A DNA stretch of 64,000 nucleotides from Nitratireductor indicus C115. Its GTDB lineage: Bacteria > Pseudomonadota > Alphaproteobacteria > Rhizobiales > Rhizobiaceae. Within the stretch, counting starts at the first letter, position 1. Every line of letters begins with the position of its first letter. Where the stretch lies: positions 1-64,000 of the forward strand of contig NZ_AMSI01000018.1 of assembly GCF_000300515.1 (NCBI RefSeq), read 5' to 3'. Shown piece by piece: positions 16,889-25,482 of this stretch. The position numbers and the translations under genes were made by a program. The notes beneath the pieces are model-generated. The model was not told the origin of the DNA. It did no database searches and worked only from the letters and a program-made list of their open reading frames with translations.

Positions 16889-17875
16889 CTATTCGGCAAT
16901 ACAGCCGCAATCGGCGAATTCATCCGGAATGGTGAGGCCGAATTCCGCCATCACCTTGCGGGAGATGCGCGGGGCGTGGTCCTCATAGGCCGGATTGACC
17001 GGTGCGATGGTCTTCGGATCGGCACCCTTGAGAATGTCGACGGCGATCTTGCCGGCATTCATGCCGACCTGATGGAAGTTCACCGCAAGGCTTGCCGGCA
17101 CGATGCCGTCATTGACCGCGCTCTCATCGGAATTGATGATCGGAATGCCTGCCTGGCGCGCTGCTGCGGCCACGGCCGCGATGGCCGGCTGAAGCAGGTT
17201 GGAGGAGGGCGTGTAGATCACGTCGGCCTTGCCGGCCAGCGATGCAATGCGCTGCTGGATGTCGTTGACATTGTCCACGCCGACCTCGACCACCTCGAAG
17301 CCCGCGTTGGTAGCCACTTCCTTGACCTTTTCGAGCAGGGCCACGTCGTTTGCCTCGCCGGGATTGTAAGGCTGGCCGAAACGCTTCGCGCCGGGGACGA
17401 GTTTCTTGGCAAACTCCATCACGGCGGCGATGTCCTGAAGATCGGTGGCCCCCGTCATGCCCTCGTCGCCAGCCTCCATGGAGGGGACGAGCTTGGCCGC
17501 TACGGGGTCCGTGACTGCGGAAAACACGATCGGAATGCCGGATCCGGCGAGCGCTTTCTTGGCGATCTGGGAAACCGGCGTCGTGACCGTGAAGAGCAGC
17601 GCGGGCTTTTCAGCCTGCAGCTTGGCGATCATCTGCGGGACGAGCGAGGCGTCGAAATTCGTGTGGCTCTCGGAATAGACGACGTCCTTGCCCTCCTCGT
17701 AGCCATTGCCGGTCAGCGCCTGCTTGAAGCCCTCAATCGCTGCATTGAGCTGCGGATGCTCGCCGAAATTGGCTATGCCGATGCGGATCGGGTCCGCGTT
17801 GGCCGCGCCCAGGCTGAAGAAAAGGGCGCCGGCAGCGGCAAGGCCGCGAAGCCATAATGCGGATTTGCGGGTCAT
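16889..17875 (-). CDS. ABC transporter substrate-binding protein (TrpX-like, PF04392 type)
   Basis: A 328-residue periplasmic protein with a signal peptide (~1-27, ending in AANA before DPIRIGIANFGEHP). The fold is a two-lobed periplasmic binding protein of the ABC_sub_bind family (GIPIVFSAVTDPVAAKLVPS; DVIYTPSSNLLQPAI; GIPIINSDESAVNDGIV). It is the first gene of a three-gene importer operon reading leftward. Its promoter region faces a GntR-family gene and carries repeated TATATATAAT elements, so GntR control is likely. The ligand is unknown; aromatic amino acids are the usual guess. Confidence 0.88.
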   Translation of the reverse strand: MTRKSALWLRGLAAAGALFFSLGAANADPIRIGIANFGEHPQLNAAIEGFKQALTGNGYEEGKDVVYSESHTNFDASLVPQMIAKLQAEKPALLFTVTTPVSQIAKKALAGSGIPIVFSAVTDPVAAKLVPSMEAGDEGMTGATDLQDIAAVMEFAKKLVPGAKRFGQPYNPGEANDVALLEKVKEVATNAGFEVVEVGVDNVNDIQQRIASLAGKADVIYTPSSNLLQPAIAAVAAAARQAGIPIINSDESAVNDGIVPASLAVNFHQVGMNAGKIAVDILKGADPKTIAPVNPAYEDHAPRISRKVMAEFGLTIPDEFADCGCIAE

Positions 17876-18066
17876 GTCTTCTCTCCCGTTTATGCGCAGA
17901 CGAAAACGGGCCGCAGGCCCGGTGGCCTTGCCCGTTTCGTCCAGAATGATCGAAGAAGGCGGGGCTTGCCCATTCCTCCGCCGGATAGATGCCGCGCGCC
18001 GCCCTGGCGCTCGCCTCCCACCCTTAGCGAAGGCATCATATCGCGAGCACAGAGGCTGTCAAATGC

Positions 18067-18106
18067 TATATATAATTGTTGTGATCGGATCAGATTATAT
18101 ATAATC
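18067..18106. promoter_or_regulatory. Repeated TATATATAAT operator-like sites between importer and gntR
   Basis: TATATATAAT occurs at 18067-18076 and 18096-18105, 29 bp apart (nearly three helical turns). The second lies in the perfect 14-bp palindrome GATTATATATAATC (18093-18106). They lie between the divergent importer operon and the gntR gene. FadR-type GntR proteins bind palindromes, so these are candidate operators. Confidence 0.5.
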
Positions 18107-18126
18107 ATGTCGGCAAAGGGAGTTTC

Positions 18127-18873
18127 TTGCAGATCGGTATGAGTGACAGACGCCAACCTCAAACCAAGATGGAAGCCGCTTATCGCGCATTGCGGCGGGA
18201 TATTCTTGCTGCCCGGCTTCTGCCCGGCGCGCCGTTGCGGATTGCTGCGCTTTGCGAGGAATACGATCTTGGCTGGACCCCGTTGCGCGAGGCGCTTTCG
18301 CGCCTTGAAGCGGAGCGGCTGGTCACGGCGGTCAGCAATCGCGGATTCGCTGTTGCGCCCGTTTCACCCCGGGAGCTGGCCGATCTTTCCAAGGCGCGCA
18401 TCCCCGTCGAGGCTGCCTTGCTGGAGGAATCCATCCGGCATGGAGGCAGCGACTGGGAAGCGGGTGTGGTGACCGCGCACTACCGTTTGTCGCGTTGCAG
18501 CGTGCCGACGGCGGAGCTTTCGGAAACCGCGTTGAACGATTGGGTTGAAAAGCATCAGGCTTTTCATGAAGCGCTTCTGGCTGCGGCGGACGCTGCCTGG
18601 CTCAAGCATTTTTACGGCCAGATATGGGGACAACTCAGCCGTCACCATATCTTCCTGACCGTCAGGCCAACGCTGAAGGCCATTGCAGCTGACGGAAAGG
18701 GGCAGGCGGCGGCTGTCGCGGCCTTGCAGGACGCCATGGCGCTTGACCAGCACACACGCCTGATGGAGCTTTCGCTCGACCGGAATGTGAAGGGAGCGGT
18801 TGCTCTGATGAAGCAGCATGTGACCGCGGCAGCAGATGCATTTGCCTTTGCAGATGAGGAAAAAGAGGCGTGA
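18127..18873 (+). CDS. GntR-family transcriptional regulator (FCD type)
   Basis: A 248-residue regulator. The N-terminal winged helix spans ~15-80 (MEAAYRALRRDILAARLLPG, then LREALSRLEAERLVTAVSNR) and is followed by an all-helical FCD ligand-binding domain with His residues suited to metal binding (KHQAFHEALL; SRHHIFL). The start is TTG at 18127 with GGGAG four bases upstream, or ATG at 18139 with no good site. It is divergent from the TrpXYZ-type importer and overlaps the next gene by 4 bp, so it may regulate both. The effector is unknown. Confidence 0.87.
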   Translation: MQIGMSDRRQPQTKMEAAYRALRRDILAARLLPGAPLRIAALCEEYDLGWTPLREALSRLEAERLVTAVSNRGFAVAPVSPRELADLSKARIPVEAALLEESIRHGGSDWEAGVVTAHYRLSRCSVPTAELSETALNDWVEKHQAFHEALLAAADAAWLKHFYGQIWGQLSRHHIFLTVRPTLKAIAADGKGQAAAVAALQDAMALDQHTRLMELSLDRNVKGAVALMKQHVTAAADAFAFADEEKEA

Positions 18874-20303
18874 GCGACCGGCGCGATGCAACCTCTTTGT
18901 TCGCGAGTTTGTTCGTCGGCATCTTTTTCTCTCTGATGTGGTGTAGCCGGGCCTTCGCCCATGCTTCGGATCGCGGGCATGTTCTGCTTCTGCCCACGCA
19001 TTACTATCTCTTCGGCGGTATGCTTGCCGTGGCATTGAGCTTTCTGGTCCTGGTCTTTCTGCCTCCAGAAGGGCTCTTGCGGCTTTCTTCTCAGCGATTG
19101 CCAATCGCTCGGATTCGCTTCGACGGGCGCGGGTTTGTCAGTTGTCTTTCCGCGCTCTTTCTGGCCGGGCTCATCTACACAGGCTTTGCAGGCAGCCGCG
19201 ATCCGTTGTCCAATCCGCTGCCCCTGACCGTGTGGACGCTGCTCTGGGTCGGCTTGACCCTGTTTCAGGGTTTGGCGGGCAACATCTGGGCATGGCTCAA
19301 TCCCTGGTACGGACCGTGGCGGTTGATATTGCGCCTCGGCGTGCCGTCGCGAGGTTTTCTGCGCCTGCCGCGCGCCATCGGCATGATACCGGCGGTGCTC
19401 CTGCTTTTCGCATTCGCCTGGTTCGAACTCATCTATCCCGCGCCGGACGATCCGGCGCGACTGGCCATAGCGGTCCTCACCTACTGGGTCTTTAGCATGC
19501 TCGGGGCGGTCATTTTCGGCTATCATGGCTGGTCGCGGCGGGTGGAGTTTCTCACGATCTTCTTCACGATGATTTCACGGCTCTCTCTCTTTTCGCTACG
19601 GCGGGAGACAGGGAGAAGCAGGGTTCTTTTCGTTGGCGTTCCCGGACACAAGTTGCGCGACACTGCCGCGCTGCCGCTTTCGGGCATACTGTTTCTCCTG
19701 CTGGCTTTGAGCTCGGTTTCGTTCGACGGCTTCATGCGCACGTTTCTGTGGCTCGGGGCGATCGGCGTGAACCCGCTGGAATTTCCTGGCCGCTCGGCAG
19801 TGGTGCTGCCCAACACGATCGGGCTTCTTTCGATGTTCGCTGCCCTGTGCACGGCATTCCTGCTTGCCGTGCGGGCCGGCAATGCGCTCGCGGGAGGCGA
19901 GCCGCCCCGGCGCGCGGCGGGTCATCTGGTGTGGTCGATCATTCCCATCGCGCTCGCCTATCATTTCTCGCATTATCTCGTGGCTTTCGCCATCAACAGC
20001 CAATATGCGCTTTCTGCCCTCTCTGATCCGCTCATGCAGGGATGGGATCTGTTCGGCACGGCAGACATGTATGTTCAGGCCGGTGTTGCGCTTGGTGCGG
20101 AATCCGCCTGGAAAATCTGGAACGCGCAGGCGTTCGCCATCATCGGCGGCCATGTATTTGCAATCATTGTCGCGCATATGATCGCGCACAGGCTTTATGG
20201 GGGGCGCAAACGCGCCGGACTCAGCCAGATACCCCTTGCCGTGCTGATGGTTCTCTACACCGTTTTTGGCTTGTGGCTCCTTTCCGCTCCGACGGGCGGA
20301 TAG
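18870..20303 (+). CDS. Polytopic membrane protein of unknown function
   Basis: A 477-residue protein with about eleven to twelve hydrophobic segments. It has a possible signal or first helix at 8-30 (ending FAHASDRGH) and conserved-looking aromatic motifs in loops (LPTHYYLFGG; NIWAWLNPWYGPWRLI; HFSHYLVAFAINSQYALSAL; GGHVFAIIVAHMIAH). Several His and Trp residues near membrane boundaries could bind metal or haem. I weakly recall similar proteins labelled fenitrothion hydrolase, which may be a transferred name. GTG start overlaps the gntR stop by 4 bp, implying a common transcript. Confidence 0.6.
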   Translation: MSDRRDATSLFASLFVGIFFSLMWCSRAFAHASDRGHVLLLPTHYYLFGGMLAVALSFLVLVFLPPEGLLRLSSQRLPIARIRFDGRGFVSCLSALFLAGLIYTGFAGSRDPLSNPLPLTVWTLLWVGLTLFQGLAGNIWAWLNPWYGPWRLILRLGVPSRGFLRLPRAIGMIPAVLLLFAFAWFELIYPAPDDPARLAIAVLTYWVFSMLGAVIFGYHGWSRRVEFLTIFFTMISRLSLFSLRRETGRSRVLFVGVPGHKLRDTAALPLSGILFLLLALSSVSFDGFMRTFLWLGAIGVNPLEFPGRSAVVLPNTIGLLSMFAALCTAFLLAVRAGNALAGGEPPRRAAGHLVWSIIPIALAYHFSHYLVAFAINSQYALSALSDPLMQGWDLFGTADMYVQAGVALGAESAWKIWNAQAFAIIGGHVFAIIVAHMIAHRLYGGRKRAGLSQIPLAVLMVLYTVFGLWLLSAPTGG

Positions 20304-20346
20304 GACAGATTGAGCTTTCGGGACGTGAAACCCGCAATTGTCGGGG

Positions 20347-20374
20347 CAATATGCCTGATTTCGGGCATATCAGG
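20347..20374. terminator. Overlapping hairpins after the membrane-protein gene
   Basis: CCTGAT (20354-20359) can pair with ATCAGG (20369-20374), and the overlapping ATATGCC/GGGCATAT gives an alternative stem. A T-rich but interrupted stretch follows. A weak terminator or mutually exclusive hairpins; position about 45 bp after the 18870 gene supports termination. Confidence 0.35.
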
Positions 20375-20474
20375 TAACTCGTTGTTTCTTCGTCATTTTA
20401 TCCATTTTGCGCGATTTCGTTCAGGGTGAAAGTGTTCTAAAAAGACGGGGATTGTTCCGTTGCGGCAGTTTCTG

Positions 20475-20518
20475 TTGTCAACGGATTGGATTGGTGATTT
20501 AGTTTGTACACAAGTGAT
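20475..20518 (+). promoter_or_regulatory. Candidate promoter with MarR-like operator ahead of the LIV-type importer
   Basis: TTGTCA (20475-20480), 17-bp spacer, TTTAGT (20498-20503) form a sigma-70-like promoter. A 20-bp motif TTAGTTTGTACACAAGTGAT at 20499-20518 overlaps the -10 box. It shares 13 of 20 positions with the motif at 26159-26178, placed at the same offset from the -10 of the molybdenum hydroxylase operon, and both continue TTT. This suggests control by the MarR protein at 32886. Confidence 0.5.
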
Positions 20519-20589
20519 TTTTCCGGTGTCTGGAACTGCTTCCGTCATCGAGAACGCTCGGTCAAACATCACAAGAATGGGGAACTGGC

Positions 20590-21894
20590 ATGAGTGAAGA
20601 TCGCATCCTGAAGTTAGACCGCCGCAACGGCCTGAGCCGTCGCACCACGCTGAAAGGGCTCGGCGCCGCCGCCGGTCTCATCGCCGCGCCGGGCTTCGTG
20701 CGCTATGGCCAGGCGCAGTCTTCCGCGCCGATCAAGATCGGCTTTCAATGCCATCGCACGGGCATAGGCGCCGCCTATGGCCGCTGGTATGAAAGGGTGA
20801 CGGCGGCTGCTGCCAAGCGCATCAACGATGCCGGCGGCATCAATGGCCGTCCGCTGGAAATCGTCATCGAGGATGACGGCACCGACCCCAAGCGCGGGGC
20901 AGAGGTGGTGGAGAAATTCGCCAACCAGCACAAGGTGGACCTCGTATATGGCACGCTGTTTTCGCATGTGGTTGTCGGTTCCGCCCCGGCGGCTGGCGAG
21001 CTCAAGATTCCCTATTATGTCGTTAGCGAGGGCTACCACGTCGCTTCCGGCAAGTTGAACCGCTACTGCGTGCAGCCCGGCATCACCGACGTGAAGGCGC
21101 AGGTCCGTTCCGTCGCCCCCTGGATCGCCGGCAATCTCGGCAAGAAGGTCACGCTGGTCTATCCCGACTATGCCTTCGGCCACGATCACCGCGATTTCTT
21201 CGAGCCGGCAATCAAGGCGCAGGGCGGCGAGGTCGTCGCCAAGGTTCCGATCCCGCCGACGGAAACCTCCTTCACCCGCTACTTCCCGCAGATACCCTCC
21301 GACACGGATGTGATCTACCACGTGATGGTGGGACCGGCGGTTCTGACCTTCGTCAAGGAGCTGGGTGAATTCTTTGGCTCGGGCGGTCCGCAGCTGTTCG
21401 GTTTCATCGATTCGCTCGAGGCGGTGGACATCAAGAGCCCGGGGCTGGAATTTCTCGAAGGCAGCCATTTCTGGGAGGGCATGCCACGCTACGCACAGCC
21501 CGATCAGCCCGATTATGTCACCGCCTACCGCGAAGCGGTGGGGATCGACGAAAACGGGGCGAGCACCGGCGATGCCAAGGATATCTCCACGGCGGCCCAT
21601 ATGTTCGGGTGCTGGGAAACTCTGAACATCATCAAGGCTTCGATGGAAGCCTGTGGTTACAGGGGACCGGAGGACCGCGCTGCCATGATCGAGGCGACCG
21701 AGGCCATGACCGAAATGGAAGCCGGGCCCGATCATCCGCAGGGCAAGAAGCTTTTCAACGGAAAGACCCATCAGGTTTTCGGCGAGCAGAGCATCAGCCA
21801 GGTCTCTGACGGCAAGCTGAAGGTCGTGCACCGCACTTCCATCGAGGATGGAAGCTACGAGCCGGAAGCCGACTACACGACGATGTCGTTCTGA
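20590..21894 (+). CDS. LIV-type ABC transporter substrate-binding protein, Tat-exported
   Basis: A 434-residue periplasmic binding protein of the branched-chain amino acid/urea receptor family. The N-terminus has a twin-arginine signal (SRRTTLKGLGAAAGLIAAPG), so it is probably folded before export. The mature part shows PIKIGFQCHRTGIGAAYGRW, AAKRINDAGGINGRPLEIVI and LVYPDYAFGHDHRDFF. It heads a five-gene importer operon. LIV-family receptors bind many carboxylates and aromatic acids besides amino acids; the neighbouring catabolic genes make an N-heterocyclic carboxylate a candidate ligand. Confidence 0.88.
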   Translation: MSEDRILKLDRRNGLSRRTTLKGLGAAAGLIAAPGFVRYGQAQSSAPIKIGFQCHRTGIGAAYGRWYERVTAAAAKRINDAGGINGRPLEIVIEDDGTDPKRGAEVVEKFANQHKVDLVYGTLFSHVVVGSAPAAGELKIPYYVVSEGYHVASGKLNRYCVQPGITDVKAQVRSVAPWIAGNLGKKVTLVYPDYAFGHDHRDFFEPAIKAQGGEVVAKVPIPPTETSFTRYFPQIPSDTDVIYHVMVGPAVLTFVKELGEFFGSGGPQLFGFIDSLEAVDIKSPGLEFLEGSHFWEGMPRYAQPDQPDYVTAYREAVGIDENGASTGDAKDISTAAHMFGCWETLNIIKASMEACGYRGPEDRAAMIEATEAMTEMEAGPDHPQGKKLFNGKTHQVFGEQSISQVSDGKLKVVHRTSIEDGSYEPEADYTTMSF

Positions 21895-21937
21895 GGCCGG
21901 TGAGTTCGGGTATTGCCGTGCGTGCCGCCATTCTCGC

Positions 21938-22043
21938 CCTTCGACAAGCTCAGGATGAGGATGGCGGCATGGCGACGCCTTGGCTGTTTCGGTCTCCGGT
22001 TGCCAATGCAAACCCTCACGGTGAGCTTGTCGAACCACGAGGG
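21938..22043. repeat. Dispersed palindromic intergenic repeat, copy 1
   Basis: The arms TTCGACAAGCTCA (21940-21952) and TGAGCTTGTCGAA (22022-22034) are perfect inverted copies enclosing ~70 bp; the ends read CCTTCGAC... and ...ACGAGGG. The same TGAGCTTGTCGAA recurs at 33514-33526 in a similar arrangement. It resembles REP/RIME-like elements of rhizobia. It sits between the binding-protein and permease genes of the importer, where a hairpin could reduce downstream expression or protect the upstream mRNA. Confidence 0.75.
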
Positions 22044-22120
22044 TGGAAGCTGGCGTGGCAATCCTCGAAACTGCATTTCCACCCAGGTCACCAAGTCCCC
22101 TCATGAAAGTGCGCTTCTGA

Positions 22121-23002
22121 ATGGCCTTTGGACCCTATTTCCTGCTTGCTTCGCTTGAAGGTCTGGTAACGGCGGCAGTTCTGTCTCTTATGGCGCTGGG
22201 ATTATCTCTGGTCTTCGGCGTGATGCGGGTGGTGAACGTCGCCCATGGCGAATTCTATATGCTCGGCGCGGTCGTCGCCTGGTGGGTGGCGTCGCTGCTC
22301 GGGGGTCATCCAGCCATCGGTTTCCTGCTGGCGCTGGTCATCAGCCCGCTGGTGGTGGCTGCGATTGCATTCGTGGCCGAAAGACTGGTACTCAGCCGCC
22401 TTCACTACGAGCCGGAAGCCACAATCGTTGCCACGATCGGCCTGCTCTACATCATCCAGCAACTGGCGCTGACCTTCTACGGTCCAGAAGCCCGCCCGGT
22501 GCAGGCGCCGTTCAATTATCGCATCAGCCTGCCCTGGTTCGGCTATTCTGCCTACAAGCTTTCCGTCATAGGCTTCTCGGTGCTCATGATGCTTGCCACC
22601 TGGCTGCTTCTGACGCGTACCAAAATCGGCCTCATCATGCGCGCCACCCAGTTCGACCGGGAAACCGCACAGGCCTTCGGCATACCGGTCGGGCGCGTCT
22701 ATGCCGGGGTCTTCGCCCTGGGCGCTGCACTGGCGGCGGTTGCTGCTGTGCTGATCGTGCCGATCCAGCAGGCGCATTATCTGATGGGGCTCGATCCGCT
22801 TCTCCTGTCCTTCATCGTGGTCATCATCGGCGGGCTCGGCAGTCTGCGGGGCACGGTGGTGGCGGCGGTTCTGATCGGCCTGTCCGACGGGATCATCTCC
22901 ATGTTCTTTTCGCCGACGCTCGCCAAGATGCTGGCGACGCTGCTGGTCGCGCTGGTTCTCGTGTTCCGGCCGCAGGGCCTGTTCGGGACGGCGGCGCGAT
23001 GA
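22121..23002 (+). CDS. LIV-type ABC transporter permease (LivH-like)
   Basis: A 293-residue inner-membrane permease with eight or so hydrophobic segments and the LivH signatures LSLVFGVMRVVNVAHGEFYM, GLIMRATQFDRETAQAFGIP and VVIIGGLGSLRGTVVAAVLIG. It follows the binding-protein gene after 226 bp containing a palindromic repeat and overlaps or abuts livM. With LivM it forms the translocation pore. Confidence 0.92.
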   Translation: MAFGPYFLLASLEGLVTAAVLSLMALGLSLVFGVMRVVNVAHGEFYMLGAVVAWWVASLLGGHPAIGFLLALVISPLVVAAIAFVAERLVLSRLHYEPEATIVATIGLLYIIQQLALTFYGPEARPVQAPFNYRISLPWFGYSAYKLSVIGFSVLMMLATWLLLTRTKIGLIMRATQFDRETAQAFGIPVGRVYAGVFALGAALAAVAAVLIVPIQQAHYLMGLDPLLLSFIVVIIGGLGSLRGTVVAAVLIGLSDGIISMFFSPTLAKMLATLLVALVLVFRPQGLFGTAAR

Positions 23003-23037
23003 GGCGGGGCGGGGAGGCGTGGCAGGAGCGGATCGGC

Positions 23038-24012
23038 ATGAAAATCCAGACGAACCTTGCGCCTTCCGCAAAGAGCCTCGCGCTGCATGCCGGCGTGGTG
23101 CTCCTGCTTCTGGCGCTCAATTTTCTGCTGCCGGAATATCACCGCGGCATCTTCGCGCGCGTTCTGGTGCTGAGCGTGTTTGCGATGGGCTATAATCTGG
23201 CCTTCGGTTATACGGGGCTTCTCAGCCTCGGCCACGCCATGTTCTTTGCCGCCGGCCTCTATGGGGCCGGACTTCCCATCTATCATCTGGGCTGGAATGT
23301 CTGGCCGGCCTTCGGGGCAGGGATACTCGCCGGTGGCGCTCTTGCGCTCGTGGTGGGGTTCCTGGCGCTGAGGACGACGGGCGTCGCCTTCATGATCGTG
23401 ACACTGATGTTCGCGCAGGTCTTCTACCTGACGACGCTCTATTTCACGACCTATACGCGGGGCGAGGAAGGGCTGGTTCTGCCGCAGGCCGTGCGGCGTC
23501 TTTCCCTGCCCGACGGCCCGCTCGATCTCAGCGACCCGTCGACGCGCTATCTCGTGGCGCTCTCGCTCTTCACCGTGGTTCTTGCGGCGATCCTCTTCCT
23601 CGTGCGCGCGCCCTATGGGCGTTCGCTCGTCGCGATCCGCGAGAACGAGGAGCGCATGCGGATGCTTGGATATGACGTCTTTGCCAACAAGCTGGCGGCC
23701 GTGGTCCTCTCCGGAACCTTCTGCGCTGCGGCCGGGGCGGCCTATGGCGTTCTTTTCGGTTATGTCGGTTCGGGCTTTGCCTCGATCCAGTATTCCATCC
23801 TGCCGCTGTTGTGGGTGCTTGTCGGCGGCGCGGCAACGACGCTCGGGCCGCTGATCGGCACGCTCTTCATGTTCTATGTCATCGATACCGCCTCCAGCTA
23901 TACCACCGCGCATCTTCTGGTGGTCGGGCTCGTTCTCATCGGGGTCATTCTTTTTTTCCCGAAAGGCATTGCGGGGACGGTGCGCGAAAGGTGGTTGCGA
24001 TGGCTTCCCTGA
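23038..24012 (+). CDS. LIV-type ABC transporter permease (LivM-like)
   Basis: A 324-residue permease with the LivM core: GYNLAFGYTGLLSLGHAMFF, YGRSLVAIRENEERMRMLGY and VGSGFASIQYSILPLLWVLV. I prefer ATG 23038, with AGGAG nine bases upstream; an ATG at 22999 overlapping the livH stop would add 13 residues. The end overlaps the ATPase gene by 13 bp. It pairs with the LivH-like permease. Confidence 0.92.
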   Translation: MKIQTNLAPSAKSLALHAGVVLLLLALNFLLPEYHRGIFARVLVLSVFAMGYNLAFGYTGLLSLGHAMFFAAGLYGAGLPIYHLGWNVWPAFGAGILAGGALALVVGFLALRTTGVAFMIVTLMFAQVFYLTTLYFTTYTRGEEGLVLPQAVRRLSLPDGPLDLSDPSTRYLVALSLFTVVLAAILFLVRAPYGRSLVAIRENEERMRMLGYDVFANKLAAVVLSGTFCAAAGAAYGVLFGYVGSGFASIQYSILPLLWVLVGGAATTLGPLIGTLFMFYVIDTASSYTTAHLLVVGLVLIGVILFFPKGIAGTVRERWLRWLP

Positions 24013-24740
24013 CCCCGCTTCTCATCACGCGCGATCTGTGCCGCTCCTTCGGCGGCCTGCGCGCCGTGGACCAGGTGGACTTCTCGCTGCCGGAGGGGGA
24101 AACCCATGCAATCATCGGCCCGAACGGTGCGGGCAAGACTACCTTTGTCAGCTTGATCTGCGGGCGGGTTGCGCCTACCTCAGGCAGCGTGGTCTTCGAT
24201 GGAACGGACATTTCCCGCATGCCGGCCCACAAGCGTGTGCGCGCGGGTATTGCCTATACGTTCCAGATCACCAGCGTGTTCGCCAATCTCTCCGCCTTCG
24301 ACAATGTGGCGCTGGCGGTGCAGCGCCGGCTGATCGACGATCACGAGCGCGGGCTCACGTCCCGGGCGCTGGTGGAGCACGGCATGGATGCGCTCCACAA
24401 GGTCGGGCTTGCGGCCCTTGCAGACAAGGTGGCGGGCAATCTCTCCTACGGACATCAGCGATTATTGGAGGTGGCCATGGGGCTTGCGCTCAAGCCTCGC
24501 CTGCTGATCCTGGATGAGCCCACACAGGGGCTTTCCGACAGCGAGATCGAGAATTTCATTTCTCTCGTACGCCAGATTGGCGAAGAAGCGACGGTGCTTC
24601 TGATCGAGCATAATATGGATGTGGTCATGGCGCTGGCGCAACGCATCACGGTCATGGAACAGGGGCGAGTGCTGGCGCAAGGCGGCCCGGCCGAAATCCG
24701 CGCCAATCCGGCCGTCCAGCAAGCCTATCTCGGAGGGTGA
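24000..24740 (+). CDS. LIV-type ABC transporter ATPase (LivG-like)
   Basis: A 246-residue ABC ATPase: Walker A GPNGAGKTT, a LivG-type Q-loop with FQITSVF, signature LSYGHQRLLEVAM (Tyr and His in place of the classical GGQ), Walker B LLILDEP, switch His in LIEHNMDVV. The variant signature is common in LivG-like subunits of urea and aromatic importers. It overlaps the permease gene upstream and is one base from livF downstream, so the operon is tightly coupled. Confidence 0.92.
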   Translation: MASLTPLLITRDLCRSFGGLRAVDQVDFSLPEGETHAIIGPNGAGKTTFVSLICGRVAPTSGSVVFDGTDISRMPAHKRVRAGIAYTFQITSVFANLSAFDNVALAVQRRLIDDHERGLTSRALVEHGMDALHKVGLAALADKVAGNLSYGHQRLLEVAMGLALKPRLLILDEPTQGLSDSEIENFISLVRQIGEEATVLLIEHNMDVVMALAQRITVMEQGRVLAQGGPAEIRANPAVQQAYLGG

Positions 24741-24741
24741 G

Positions 24742-25449
24742 ATGACGGCGGCGCTCAGAGTGGAAGGTGTCGACAGCCATTACGGCCATGTCCAGGTGCT
24801 GCGCTCCTTCGAGCTGGAGTTGCGGCGCGGCGAAGTGCTGTGCCTGCTTGGCCGCAATGGAGCCGGCAAGACCACCGCGCTGAAGACCATCATGGGCCTG
24901 GTGCCGGCAACGGCGGGACGCATTCTGCTTGGCGATATCGAGCTTTCCGGCCTCGCGCCGCATGAGGTGCCCCGCGCCGGTGTGGCCTATGTCCCGCAGG
25001 GGCGGCGGTTGTTTGCGGAAATGACGGTTGGCGAGAACATCGAGATTGGCCTGATGACGCGAGGAAAGGGCCGGGCGACGCGGGAAAGCGTGCTCGATCT
25101 CTTCCCCGTTCTGCGTGAGCGGTTGACCCAACGCTCGGGCACGCTTTCGGGCGGTGAGCAGCAGATGCTCGCCATGGCGCGCGCGCTTTGTCTCGAGCCA
25201 CAGGTGCTTTTGCTGGATGAGCCCACCGAGGGGCTGATGCCCTCCATGATCGCACGCATCCGCGAAACCGTCGCGGGGCTGCGGGAACGCGGCGTTTCCA
25301 CTATTCTGGTGGAGCAGCGGGTGGATGCGGTTCTGCCCGTTGCGGACCGGGTGGCGTTTATCGAGAACGGGCGCAATCGTGAGACCGTGGCAGTCGAGCA
25401 ACTGCGCGCGGACCCGCAGATGGTGCATCGCTATGTGGGGGTTGGGTAG
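24742..25449 (+). CDS. LIV-type ABC transporter ATPase (LivF-like)
   Basis: A 235-residue ABC ATPase: Walker A GRNGAGKTT, VAYVPQGRRLFAEMTVGENI typical of LivF, signature LSGGEQQMLAMARAL, Walker B VLLLDEPTEGL, switch position VEQRVDAV (Gln-Arg instead of His after E, common in LivF). It completes the five-gene importer. The start at 24742 has GGAGGGTGAG immediately upstream. Confidence 0.93.
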   Translation: MTAALRVEGVDSHYGHVQVLRSFELELRRGEVLCLLGRNGAGKTTALKTIMGLVPATAGRILLGDIELSGLAPHEVPRAGVAYVPQGRRLFAEMTVGENIEIGLMTRGKGRATRESVLDLFPVLRERLTQRSGTLSGGEQQMLAMARALCLEPQVLLLDEPTEGLMPSMIARIRETVAGLRERGVSTILVEQRVDAVLPVADRVAFIENGRNRETVAVEQLRADPQMVHRYVGVG

Positions 25450-25482
25450 GTACAGGGTGGCCTGTGCTGCGGTGGAGCGGCG

